A stretch of 64,000 nt of DNA from Mycolicibacterium lacusdiani (GTDB taxonomy: Bacteria > Actinomycetota > Actinomycetes > Mycobacteriales > Mycobacteriaceae), in NCBI RefSeq assembly GCF_021916785.1, contig NZ_JAKCFC010000010.1, positions 124,001 to 188,000 of the forward strand, in the 5' to 3' direction. A model generated the notes under the pieces. The model saw only the letters and a program-made list of their open reading frames with translations, was not told the DNA's origin and searched no databases. The position numbers were made by a program, and so were the translations under genes. The stretch's first letter is position 1, and the number at the start of each line of letters is the position of its first letter. Shown here one piece after another: positions 42,530-50,753 of the stretch.

Positions 42530-43654
42530 TCAGCCCGCCGTCGACTCCGCGTACCGCGCGAGGTGGAAGTCGGTGCTGCCGAATTCGTACTGAACGGCCG
42601 TCAGGCGCTTGAAGTAATGGCCGATGGCCAGTTCCTCGGTCATGCCCATCCCGCCGTGCAACTGCACCGCGTTCTGTCCGACGAACCGAGCCGCGCGCCC
42701 GATGGTGACCTTGGCCGCCGACACGGCCTTCGCCCTCGCAGTCTCGTCGGCCTCGAGGTTGAGGACGGCGAGCAGTACCGCTGCCGCGGCCTGCTCCACC
42801 TCCATGTGCATGTCGACCATGCGGTGCTGGAGAACCTGGAAGCCTCCGATCGGCTGCCCGAACTGATGCCGCTGCTTGCTGTATTCGACGGTGTCGGCCA
42901 ACACCTTTCGCATGCATCCGACCGCCTCGGCGCACACCGCGGCGGCACCCTCGTCGCGCGCCCGCGACAGCGATGGCCACGCCGCGCCGTCGTCACCGAG
43001 CAGGGCGTCGGCAGCCAGTCGCACGCCAGAGAACTCGACGTCGGCCGCCCAGCGGTCGTCGACCGTGCGGTACGCGTGCTGCACGAGGGCGGGGCCCGCA
43101 GCCTCGACGTCGACGAGGAACAGCGAGGTGCCCGACTGCGTGCGCGCCGTCACCAACAGGTGCGTGGCGAGCGGGGCGGAGACGACGACGAGCTTGGTGC
43201 CGTGCAGGAGCCAGCCGGTGCCGTCGGTCGTCGCGGCCGTCGTGACGCGCGACCAGTCGTCGCCCGACTCCGCTTCCGATGCCGCCAGGGCGACGACGGC
43301 GTGCCCCGCGGCGATCTGCTCGAGCAGCGCGGTGGCCCGAGCGCCGCCGGCGCGGCGCAGCAGGCCGGCGGCCACCACCGCGGTGTCGACGTAGGGCTCG
43401 ACCACCAGCGCGTGGCCGAGCGCCTCGGCGATCACCATCACCTCGACGACGCCACCCCCGATGCCGCCGACGTCCTCGGGCAGTGCGGCGCCGAGAATGC
43501 CGAGGTCCTCGGCGAAGGCGCGCCAAGTCTCGGGCTGCCAGCCCGCGCCGGTCTTGACGGCGGCCCGGCTGGTGGCGAGGTCGTACCGCGTCGAGAGGAA
43601 CTTGGTGAGCCCGTCGCGCAGCATCTTCTGTTCGTCGGAAAGCGTGAAGTCCAT
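42530..43654 (-). CDS. Acyl-CoA dehydrogenase, smaller subunit of a FadE pair
   Basis: A 374-residue acyl-CoA dehydrogenase of the shorter class that pairs with a longer one in mycobacterial alpha2-beta2 enzymes. It contains SKQRHQFGQPIGGFQVLQH and QLHGGMGMTEELAIGHYF near the C-terminus, and lacks the YEG catalytic motif of stand-alone FadEs. Its start (43654) is immediately after the stop of the larger FadE (43655-44887), so they are a coupled pair like FadE28-FadE29. Expected reaction: introduction of the alpha-beta double bond in a bulky or branched acyl-CoA. Confidence 0.9.
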   Translation of the reverse strand: MDFTLSDEQKMLRDGLTKFLSTRYDLATSRAAVKTGAGWQPETWRAFAEDLGILGAALPEDVGGIGGGVVEVMVIAEALGHALVVEPYVDTAVVAAGLLRRAGGARATALLEQIAAGHAVVALAASEAESGDDWSRVTTAATTDGTGWLLHGTKLVVVSAPLATHLLVTARTQSGTSLFLVDVEAAGPALVQHAYRTVDDRWAADVEFSGVRLAADALLGDDGAAWPSLSRARDEGAAAVCAEAVGCMRKVLADTVEYSKQRHQFGQPIGGFQVLQHRMVDMHMEVEQAAAAVLLAVLNLEADETARAKAVSAAKVTIGRAARFVGQNAVQLHGGMGMTEELAIGHYFKRLTAVQYEFGSTDFHLARYAESTAG

Positions 43655-44887
43655 CTACAGTCCCAACTCCGCCTTGGCGAGGATGTTGCGTTGAATCTCG
43701 TTGCTACCGGCGTAGATCGAGCCCGCGCGATCGTTGAAGTAACGCAGCGGCGCGACGGCCTGCCACGGCTCGCCGCTGACGTATCCGTCTGACGGAGGCC
43801 TGAAGTCGGCGACCGGGCCGCCGGGACGGGTGGCATGGGGCTGATACGCGCGGCCGCGAGGTCCAGCGGCCTCCATTGCCAGTTCGGTGATCGTCTGACT
43901 CAGCTCGGTGCTCAGGATCTTGAGCATCGACGAATCCGTTCCGGGATGTCCGCCACCGGATAGCGCTGCGAGAACCCGGAATTCGAGGATCTCGAGCACG
44001 TCGGTGCGGATGCGGGCGTCGGCCAGCTTGCGCGAGAACGACGGGTCGTCGACCAGGCGGCCCCCCGCGGGTCCCGGTTGTGCTGCCGCGTTCGCGGCCA
44101 CCTGCTCTGCCATCACTTGAAGCGCAGGCGCCGTTGCCCCACCGCCACGCTCGAACTCGAGGAGGTACTTGGCCACGGTCCAGCCGTCGTCGATCTGCCC
44201 GATCACGTTCGACTTGGGAACCCGGACGTCGTCGAAGAAGACCTGGTTCTGAATCTCCTCGCCCGAGGTCATGACCAGGGGCCGGATCTCGATGCCCGGC
44301 GAGGTCATGTCGATCAGGGCGAACGTGATGCCCTGTTGCTTCTTGCCGGTGCGGGACGTGCGGACGAGGGCGAACATCCAGTTCGCCTCCTGGGCGTGGG
44401 TGGTCCAGATCTTGCTGCCGGTGCAGACCAGGTCGTCGCCGTCGTCGGCTGCTGCCATGGTCAGCGAGGCCAGGTCGGATCCGGATTCCGGTTCGGAATA
44501 GCCCTGGCAGAAGAACACCTCGCCGGTCAGGATGCGCGGCAGGAAGTAGTCCTTCTGCGCGGGCGTGCCGAACGCGATGATGGCGTGGGCGACCATGCGG
44601 ATGCCCATCGGCGACAGTGACGGCGCGCCCGCCAGCGTCGACTCGCGGCTGAACAGGTAGTGCTGGGCGAGGCTCCAATCGCAGCCGCCGTACTCGACCG
44701 GCCACGCAGGCGCCGCCCACCCGCGCTCGTGGAGGATGGCCTGCCACTGCAGGCTGGCCTCGTGGTCGCTGTACACGCTGGTCATCAACCGGCCGGCGTC
44801 TCGCAGGTCCGGTGTCAGCTTCTCCCGGAGGAACGCCCGGACCTCATCGCGGAACTCGAGGTCGGCGGCGGACCACGTCACGTCCAT
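43655..44887 (-). CDS. Acyl-CoA dehydrogenase, larger subunit of a FadE pair
   Basis: A 410-residue FadE: GWAAPAWPVEYGG, CQGYSEPESGSDLASL (FAD/CoA loop), SKIWTTHAQEANW and C-terminal SIYAGSNEIQRNIL. The position of the usual catalytic Glu in YEG is Ala (YAG); the active base must therefore come from another position or from the partner, as in the heterotetrameric steroid FadEs. GGGAAGA lies before the ATG at 44887. First gene of the unit leading to the partner FadE. Possible operator GTCTTCGAAGAC lies 23 bases upstream. Confidence 0.92.
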   Translation of the reverse strand: MDVTWSAADLEFRDEVRAFLREKLTPDLRDAGRLMTSVYSDHEASLQWQAILHERGWAAPAWPVEYGGCDWSLAQHYLFSRESTLAGAPSLSPMGIRMVAHAIIAFGTPAQKDYFLPRILTGEVFFCQGYSEPESGSDLASLTMAAADDGDDLVCTGSKIWTTHAQEANWMFALVRTSRTGKKQQGITFALIDMTSPGIEIRPLVMTSGEEIQNQVFFDDVRVPKSNVIGQIDDGWTVAKYLLEFERGGGATAPALQVMAEQVAANAAAQPGPAGGRLVDDPSFSRKLADARIRTDVLEILEFRVLAALSGGGHPGTDSSMLKILSTELSQTITELAMEAAGPRGRAYQPHATRPGGPVADFRPPSDGYVSGEPWQAVAPLRYFNDRAGSIYAGSNEIQRNILAKAELGL

Positions 44888-44909
44888 GGGTCTTCCCGTC
44901 AGTCGAAGC

Positions 44910-44921
44910 GTCTTCGAAGAC
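44910..44921. promoter_or_regulatory. Candidate operator upstream of the FadE pair
   Basis: GTCTTCGAAGAC is a perfect 12-base palindrome 23 bases upstream of the FadE start and 57 bases before the stop of the next TetR gene. A further imperfect repeat, CCTAGTTAGTCAGG, follows it. Either of the TetR proteins at 44978 and 45738 could bind here. Confidence 0.45.
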
Positions 44922-44977
44922 AGTAAACCTAGTTAGTCAGGTGGGAGGCACCCCGGGTGTAGGCGAAGCGGTGACGC

Positions 44978-45688
44978 TCAGCGATCCTGCGCGGAATCAC
45001 CCGGTTGGTCGTCGCCGCGGGTGTCGGTCGGGCGGTCGGCCCCGCGGGCGTCGCCGCGCAGTGACTGCCGCGCCAGGAACTCGCGGTAGTAGGCCAGCGA
45101 ATCCTCGGAGATCAGTGCAGGAAGCAGCAGGGCCCAGGTCCGGCCGAATCGTCCGCGGAGGTCCTTGCCGTCGGTCAACGCACTGGACAGCAACTCGGCG
45201 CCGAGCAGCGAGCCGATGATGGCGCTGCTCGCCTCGGCCGGGTCGAGTTCGGAACGCAGGTCGCCCTCGGCGATGGCGCTCGTGGTCAGCATCGTCATCT
45301 CGTCGAGCAGCACGGCGTACGTCTTCTTTGCCGCGGGATTGAATCCGCCGAACGTGCGCAGCAAGCGGCCCGCGGCCTGGGCGACACGGTCGTTGCCGAG
45401 CACGTCGGTGACCACGAACAGCCCGTGCACGATGTTCTCCATCGCGGGGGAACTGGACCGGCCCGCCGCGCGGAACGATTCGAGGACCTTGTTCGCGCCC
45501 TCCTCGATGATCGTGGTCGCCAGGGCTTCCTTCGAATCGAAGTGGTAGTAGAGCGCACCCTTGGTGAGGTCGGCGCGTTCGATGATGTCCGCCAATCCAG
45601 CGGCGGGATAACCGATCTCGTTGATCAAATCAATTGCCGAGTCGATGATCCTCCGTCGGGTCGCCTCGGATCTGGCCTGGCGCACCAC
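44978..45688 (-). CDS. TetR family regulator, ScbR/ArpA-like
   Basis: A 236-residue regulator whose helix-turn-helix (GLADIIERADLTKGALYYHFDSKEALA) resembles the gamma-butyrolactone receptor branch. GGAGGT lies before the double GTG at 45688. The C-terminal 30 residues are charged and disordered (RGDARGADRPTDTRGDDQPGDS). It directly precedes the FadE pair on the same strand and follows a second ScbR-like TetR 49 bases away. Its function in a mycobacterium, which is not known to make butyrolactones, is unknown; an acyl-CoA or lipid effector is possible. Confidence 0.9.
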   Translation of the reverse strand: MVRQARSEATRRRIIDSAIDLINEIGYPAAGLADIIERADLTKGALYYHFDSKEALATTIIEEGANKVLESFRAAGRSSSPAMENIVHGLFVVTDVLGNDRVAQAAGRLLRTFGGFNPAAKKTYAVLLDEMTMLTTSAIAEGDLRSELDPAEASSAIIGSLLGAELLSSALTDGKDLRGRFGRTWALLLPALISEDSLAYYREFLARQSLRGDARGADRPTDTRGDDQPGDSAQDR

Positions 45689-45737
45689 GTTCGACTACCT
45701 CCGTTGGCTCGGTCCCCGGAAACAAGCTAAAGCGGAA

Positions 45738-46415
45738 TCATAGAACGTCGGTGCTGCGCGACGCTGCATTCTTGATCGCGCGTGCGGTGCGTCGCTCCAC
45801 GAAGCCCTTCAGATACGGGAGCCGGTCCGGGCTGGCGAAACCCGGCAGGATCAGTAGCCAGAGCGCCTCGAGATCGCACGTGAACGCCACCGGATCGTCG
45901 AGATTGCTCGTCTGCCGCAGGCCCAGGTACAGCGACACCACCAGGCGGGCGACGTGTGCCGGGTCGACGCCCTTTGCGATGTCGCCGTCGTCGGCCGCAC
46001 GTCGAGCGAGGTCGGTGAAGGCGGTGACCCATCCGTCGAGCACCTTGGCCTGCAGGCCATCGAACCGGCCGAGTGCCTCGAGGAGGTTGAGCCCGGCGCG
46101 GGCCATGTCGTCGCAGATGTCGTCGCTGCCGATGCGGTAGGACAGTTCGATCATCGACTCGAGGCCGGGGCGCGACTGCGCAAAGGCCTCGTCGAATGAT
46201 TCCGCCCGCGCCTGCGCATGGTTCTCCACGATCGCGATGGCCAAGTCGTGCTTGGAGCGGAAGTGGAAGTACAGCGCGCCCTTGGTCACGTTGGCGATCT
46301 CGAGGACGCGGTCGAGGCTCACTCGACCGTACGGCTCGCGCGCGAGTTGCTGCGCCGCTGCTCGCAGGATCTGCATGCGCGTGCCGTCTGGTCGACGTTC
46401 GGGGTTGTCACTCAC
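45738..46415 (-). CDS. TetR family regulator, ScbR/ArpA-like (tandem)
   Basis: A 225-residue TetR with the helix-turn-helix SLDRVLEIANVTKGALYFHFRSKHDLA, close to ScbR/ArpA-type receptors. A GTG at 46415 (VSDNPERRPDG) is used because the frame upstream contains no sensible start; the open frame extends to 46505. The two neighbouring TetR proteins share the TKGALY-F/Y-HF-SK core but differ elsewhere. A 7-base-arm inverted repeat lies 47-73 bases upstream, a likely autoregulatory operator. Confidence 0.88.
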   Translation of the reverse strand: MSDNPERRPDGTRMQILRAAAQQLAREPYGRVSLDRVLEIANVTKGALYFHFRSKHDLAIAIVENHAQARAESFDEAFAQSRPGLESMIELSYRIGSDDICDDMARAGLNLLEALGRFDGLQAKVLDGWVTAFTDLARRAADDGDIAKGVDPAHVARLVVSLYLGLRQTSNLDDPVAFTCDLEALWLLILPGFASPDRLPYLKGFVERRTARAIKNAASRSTDVL

Positions 46416-46823
46416 CGTTGTTGCCCGTTCTCGACTTTCCGTGCTGACCGACCCCCGCGTGCGTGTACGCCCCAGGAAGTTGTACACGTATTTGCTGCGA
46501 TCCACGGCCTAGAAAGGGGGGCCGCACACCGCCGGACTCCGGGTCCAGGTACGCACTGCGTAGCATCCCATAGGTATGTAAAGTCCGAATCGTGATGACT
46601 TCGGGTCTAGCTCCGGAAGGGGTCGGCCACCACGTCGATACGGCTCGGCGCCGCCCTGACGTGCACCTTCGGCCTGCGGCGCCCACGACGGCGCCGTGGC
46701 GACCGGGTGTCTCGCCGAGACCCGGCCCCGCCCGCTTCCGCACAATGCTTCGACACCGCCAACGGCCGGGATGGCGGGTCGCTGAGTGAGCATCGTCACA
46801 GCAGCCGAACCCGGGGGTAGCTG
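46416..46823. other. Intergenic region with no recognisable gene
   Basis: 408 bases between the TetR at 45738 and the flavoprotein gene. The left part holds an inverted repeat (separate entry); the right part has GTATGTAAAGTCC and long GC-rich stretches without coding character on either strand. Open frames here are arginine-rich, low-complexity artefacts. Confidence 0.4.
46462..46488. promoter_or_regulatory. Inverted repeat upstream of the tandem TetR genes
   Basis: CGTGTAC (46462-46468) and GTACACG (46482-46488) are perfect 7-base arms with a 13-base spacer, 47-73 bases upstream of the GTG at 46415. Size and symmetry fit a homodimeric TetR operator with widely spaced half-sites, as in butyrolactone-type receptors. 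Binding is inferred. Confidence 0.5.
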
Positions 46824-47717
46824 ATGCAGAAGTGGGACCGCGAGGTCGACCTCGTCTCGATTGGTGCCGGCGTCGGTGGACTCGCGGGAGCGATCGCCAC
46901 CGTCGACACGGGATGCGACGTCTTGGTCGCCGACGCCCCACCGGCTCGCGCGCAGCGGGGCTCGGGAGTCGTCACGCGGCGGCGCGTTCGAGCCTGCGGT
47001 TGGTTGATCACCGAGGCCACCGACGCCCAGACCGCCGACTACTTCGCGGAATTCGCCGCATGGGTGCCAGGGTCTGCCCACGTCGCCCGCGACGTGCCGG
47101 TGCCGACCCGCGTCGTCAGCGCGGTCCGCGATGGCGAAATCGAACCCTTCATCGGCTCCCGTCTGAGCGATTGGGCCGTGCAGTGCCTCACGTCGCCCTA
47201 CGGCATGCTCCACTCCCGCGTCTTCGCCAGGGGAGACCACACGATGCGAGCAGCCGACGGCGGGACCGTCGAGGTGTTGCCCATCGGCTCGATCGGCTGG
47301 CGCCACGGCATGGGCGCGCCCGAACTGCGGGACTGGATGGTCGGCCAGGCGCGCAGTCGCGGCGTGGACGTGCTGACCGGTACGCCACTGCACCGGCTGG
47401 TGTTCGACGACGGACGCGTGGTCGGCGCCGTGTTCGGCACGCCGGATGGGCCCCTGGCGGTGCGTGCCCGCAGGGGCATCAGCGTGGCGCCGACCGAGCA
47501 CGAGGGGTTGACCGGCCAGCCCGTGGCAGGCGTCGGCGGTGAGCAGCGACGGGTGTGCCTGGTGGGTCGTACCGCGAGCCGCTTCGGTCGCGTCGAGATC
47601 TTGCGCACGGCCGCGCCGGACGCCGGCACCCGCCCGCCGTGCTCAGCCGTGCACCGAACGCTGCGCGACGCGCGCTACTCGCGCTCAGGCCCCGGGCACT
47701 GCCGGAAAGTGAACTGA
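46824..47717 (+). CDS. Short flavoprotein, fumarate-reductase/KstD-like N-terminal part
   Basis: A 297-residue frame beginning WDREVDLVSIGAGVGG (Rossmann GAGVGG, 14-19), with the acidic residue at the end of strand 2 (VLVADAPP), like FAD-dependent KstD/fumarate-reductase flavoproteins of about 500-560 residues. It has the RDWMVGQARSRGVDVLTGTPLHRLVFDDGRVVGAVFG segment but nothing like the C-terminal substrate-binding part; the last 60 residues look frame-like rather than a domain. Either a truncated relic or a small mycobacterial family. GGGGG before the ATG. Its end overlaps the dcpA-like gene by 33 bases. Confidence 0.65.
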   Translation: MQKWDREVDLVSIGAGVGGLAGAIATVDTGCDVLVADAPPARAQRGSGVVTRRRVRACGWLITEATDAQTADYFAEFAAWVPGSAHVARDVPVPTRVVSAVRDGEIEPFIGSRLSDWAVQCLTSPYGMLHSRVFARGDHTMRAADGGTVEVLPIGSIGWRHGMGAPELRDWMVGQARSRGVDVLTGTPLHRLVFDDGRVVGAVFGTPDGPLAVRARRGISVAPTEHEGLTGQPVAGVGGEQRRVCLVGRTASRFGRVEILRTAAPDAGTRPPCSAVHRTLRDARYSRSGPGHCRKVN

Positions 47718-49541
47718 GACGCCACCCTCGACGAGCAGCGCCAGCATCTCGTCGCCGGCCAGGGGCTCGGAGAGCAGGAAGCCTTGCGCCCGCTGGCAGC
47801 CGTGGCGCAGCAGTGTCTGCGCCGCAGCCTCCGTCTCGACGCCCTCGGCCACCAGCTGCAGACCGAAGGCATCGGCGAGCGCGATGATCGCACGCACGAT
47901 CGCGAGGTCGTCGGGGTTGCGGCCCAGATCCGTCACGAAGCTGCGGTCGATCTTGAGGACGTCCACCGGCAACTGCTTGAGGTGTGCGAACACGCTGTAA
48001 CCGGTACCGAAGTCGTCGATCGCCACCTTGACGCCCGCCTCACGCAGCCCGGCCAGCGTGATGCTGGTGGTCTCCAGGTCGTGCACCACCACGCTCTCGG
48101 TGATCTCGACGCACACCGACCCCCTGGGCAGGTCGAACTCGGCGAGGATGCCGGCCACCGACTCGACGAAGCCCCCGGCGACGAGCTGCACGGGAGAGAC
48201 GTTCAGCCGCAGTACCACGTCGTCGGCGACGCCCGTGGCGCGCCACCGCGCGAACTCCGCACAGGCGGTGCGCATCACCCACCGGCCGAGTTCACCGGCC
48301 AGGTTGATGGACTCGGCCACCGCGATGAACGAGGCGGGGGACAGCAGCCCCCGGGTCGGGTGTTCCCACCGCACCAGGGCCTCGGTGGCGAGCACCCGTC
48401 CGGTGCGCATGTCGACCTCGGGCAGGTAACGCAGGAACAGGGCGCCGTTCTCGATGACGTTTTGCAGGTGCAACTCGATGTCGTTGCGGAACTCCGACTC
48501 CAGCGCCATCTCCTCGGTGGCCACCGCGACGCGGTTGCCACCCTCTGCCTTCGCGGTCATCAACGCCTGATCGGCCCGGCGGAGCAGTTCCTTGGTGGTG
48601 TCGCGACCGGGAACGCCGAGCGCCACGCCGATGCTGACGGTGCGGGTGAGCATTTCGCCGTCGATGGCGACGCGCTCGCGCAGTACGCCGAGCAGGTGTT
48701 CGGCGAGTTCCTCGGCTTCGGTCGCAGAGGTCGGCTCGGTCGGCACGACCACGAATTCGTCGCCGCCCAGGCGCGCGATGACGCTCGGGCGCTTGGTGCT
48801 CTGCTGGAGCCGGTCGGCGAGCACCCGGATGAACCAGTCGCCGGCCGTGTGTCCGAGGTAGTCGTTGATGGTCTTGAGCCGGTCGAGGTCGAAGTACAAC
48901 GTCGCGACGGGACCCGGGCTACCCGGCGCCAGCCTGGCCGCCAGGTGGTCGAGCAGCGCGCGGCGGTTGCACAGGCCGGTCAGGTCATCGTGTTCGGCGC
49001 GGTGACGGAGCTGATCCTCGGCCTTCACCCGCGCCTGCACCTGCGCGAACAGCGACCCGATGGCCTCGAGGGCGTTGAGTTCCTCGGGTCGCCACTCGCG
49101 ATCGCCGAACTTCACGAAGCCGAGCACGCCGGTGGTGAGGTCGCCGGACACCAGCGGTGCTGCGGCCATCGACGTCTGGGGGACCGTGCGGGCCTCCTCG
49201 ATGCGCCGCTGGTAGTCCTCGTTCTCGGGCCGGAACACCAGCGGCTTCTTGCCGTGCTCCGATGCCGCGAACACGGGGTCGGCATCGGCGAAGTAGACGA
49301 CGCCGAGCGGGTCGGGGTCGGGTACGTCCAGGCGCTCCGGCCACTCGGCTACCAGCAGCGACGCCCGAATCGAATGGTCGTTGTAGCGCAGGAAGCTGAC
49401 GTCGACGTCGAAGTACGCGACGAGCATGGCGAGCACCTTGCGGGCCGCCGGGACGGAGGTGGCCGCATTCGACGCCATGAGATCGACGGCGACGTCGGTC
49501 ACCAGCCGCTCAAGGCTTACGCGAGGCGTTCCTCCGGACAT
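47685..49541 (-). CDS. dcpA: GAF-GGDEF-EAL bifunctional c-di-GMP enzyme (DcpA/Rv1354c-like)
   Basis: A 618-residue soluble protein: GAF-type sensor (about 35-170, DVSFLRYNDHSIRASLLVAEWP, DPDPLGVVYFADADPVF), GGDEF domain with GGDEF at 259-263, and EAL domain with EAL at 387-389 plus DDFGTGYSVF. As I recall Rv1354c of M. tuberculosis, the GAF and GGDEF stretches match closely; the M. smegmatis relative DcpA makes and degrades c-di-GMP and affects dormancy. Both active sites look intact. The classical I-site Arg-x-x-Asp is not present. ATG at 49541. It overlaps the short flavoprotein gene by 33 bases, convergent. Confidence 0.88.
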   Translation of the reverse strand: MSGGTPRVSLERLVTDVAVDLMASNAATSVPAARKVLAMLVAYFDVDVSFLRYNDHSIRASLLVAEWPERLDVPDPDPLGVVYFADADPVFAASEHGKKPLVFRPENEDYQRRIEEARTVPQTSMAAAPLVSGDLTTGVLGFVKFGDREWRPEELNALEAIGSLFAQVQARVKAEDQLRHRAEHDDLTGLCNRRALLDHLAARLAPGSPGPVATLYFDLDRLKTINDYLGHTAGDWFIRVLADRLQQSTKRPSVIARLGGDEFVVVPTEPTSATEAEELAEHLLGVLRERVAIDGEMLTRTVSIGVALGVPGRDTTKELLRRADQALMTAKAEGGNRVAVATEEMALESEFRNDIELHLQNVIENGALFLRYLPEVDMRTGRVLATEALVRWEHPTRGLLSPASFIAVAESINLAGELGRWVMRTACAEFARWRATGVADDVVLRLNVSPVQLVAGGFVESVAGILAEFDLPRGSVCVEITESVVVHDLETTSITLAGLREAGVKVAIDDFGTGYSVFAHLKQLPVDVLKIDRSFVTDLGRNPDDLAIVRAIIALADAFGLQLVAEGVETEAAAQTLLRHGCQRAQGFLLSEPLAGDEMLALLVEGGVSVHFPAVPGA

Positions 49542-50033
49542 TGTGTAGACAGTATCGCCGGTCGTGTGCGTTCACGCTGCGTACGCCCCGACCGACGCCA
49601 ATCAGTCATCTCGGGCGCGGAACTTCGGTCTCGGCCAACTGCGGGCGCGTCGCTGAAGACGAGCGCTGCGCGAACGGCCGCGGGCGGACGGGACCCGTCA
49701 CACCGGCGAGGTGCGCAATTCGGAGGACTCCGGTTCGACCACTCACCGCAACCTGCCGGCAACGTCGACCCCGCTGAGCGCGCGGTGCGGCGTGGTCGTC
49801 GAAGATCGGCGGGCGACAGGCATCCGGCTACCCGTCGCACCCGTCCTCGACGAGGCCTCCCGCACGGCCCCGTCGGCGGACATCTCGCGCACCTCGGCGG
49901 CCGCGCTACCCGCCGGCGCGCGTTGGCGAGCGACCCATGGCGGACGGCCAGGCCGCCTCGGCTCGGTCCGTCTACGGTGCGGTGATTGTGGCAATTCGGC
50001 CTGCCGTAGCGCTCGTCACGCCGTTGCGGGCGG
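49542..50033. other. 492-base intergenic region, nothing recognised
   Basis: Upstream of dcpA and downstream of the gene at 50034, both minus. The frames found on either strand are arginine-rich with no family resemblance and no ribosome site. It should contain the dcpA promoter. No repeat or structured RNA stands out. Confidence 0.4.
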
Positions 50034-50753
50034 TCACAATGCGATCGCCGGACGGGACGCGATCGCAGCGGTCTCCCGCAGGATCTTCGACAACTGTTCG
50101 GGCTCAGCATGATTGGCGAATGTCCGCCTGTCCCACCACATCATCTTCGTGCGGTAGCGGTCGTCGGGGTACGCCGCCGCGGGGATGGGGGCCACCACAC
50201 CGCCCGACGATCCCCAGCGCTCCAGGATGTGAGGCGCGGAGGTCGCCATGCAGAACTGGATGCCCATGAGTTCCAGTGCGTGAAATCCACTGCGCGCGAG
50301 AGCGGTGGACACCAGGCCCGCCCGGGTCCGATCATCGGTCGTCCACGCCGACTTCATCTCCAGGATGCCGAACGGCGCCCGGTCGTCGATCATCTTGCGC
50401 ACCATGGGCAACCCCTCGTGGCCCGCCCACTCCACCACGGCGTGCGAGTCGTCGGCTCCCGTCAGCGGCCCCTTGGCACGAACGCCGCCCAGCATGACCC
50501 CGTCGTCGTCGACCAGTGCCCAGAACATCGCGGTGTCCGCCCCGTCGGCGATCGCCGCCACGTCGAGCGCCTTCTCGACGCCATGCTTGCGGTAGCTGCG
50601 CTCGGCGCAGCACAAGTATTCCGACCACAGCGCGGAGTCGAGTCCCGGGGTCGATATGACCATCGTGGCCCTCGAGTCCCGGTCCCACCAGCTGATGTTC
50701 TCGGGCATGCGGAAGGCCGCGTAGTCGTGGAATTCGAAGCTGGGAACGCTCAT
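50034..50753 (-). CDS. Conserved unknown protein, GNAT/N-acyl-amino-acid-synthase-like
   Basis: A 239-residue cytoplasmic protein that I do not recognise as named. Segments EYLCCAERSYRKHGVEKAL, FWALVDDDGVMLGGVRAKGPL (a beta-hairpin with G-G-V-R) and GIQFCMATSAPHILERWGS recall GNAT acyltransferases and the FeeM/LuxI-like N-acyl amino-acid or homoserine-lactone synthase fold, where the acyl donor is ACP. No signal peptide or membrane helix. ATG at 50753; a perfect inverted repeat (50813-50835) lies 60-82 bases upstream. If the fold guess is right it could make an acylated small molecule. Confidence 0.7.
   Translation of the reverse strand: MSVPSFEFHDYAAFRMPENISWWDRDSRATMVISTPGLDSALWSEYLCCAERSYRKHGVEKALDVAAIADGADTAMFWALVDDDGVMLGGVRAKGPLTGADDSHAVVEWAGHEGLPMVRKMIDDRAPFGILEMKSAWTTDDRTRAGLVSTALARSGFHALELMGIQFCMATSAPHILERWGSSGGVVAPIPAAAYPDDRYRTKMMWWDRRTFANHAEPEQLSKILRETAAIASRPAIAL

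Noticed and set aside
49711..50112. Plus-strand frame of 133 codons in the gap before dcpA
   Set aside because: No ribosome site, no family resemblance, Arg/Ala-rich; overlaps the end of the convincing gene at 50034.
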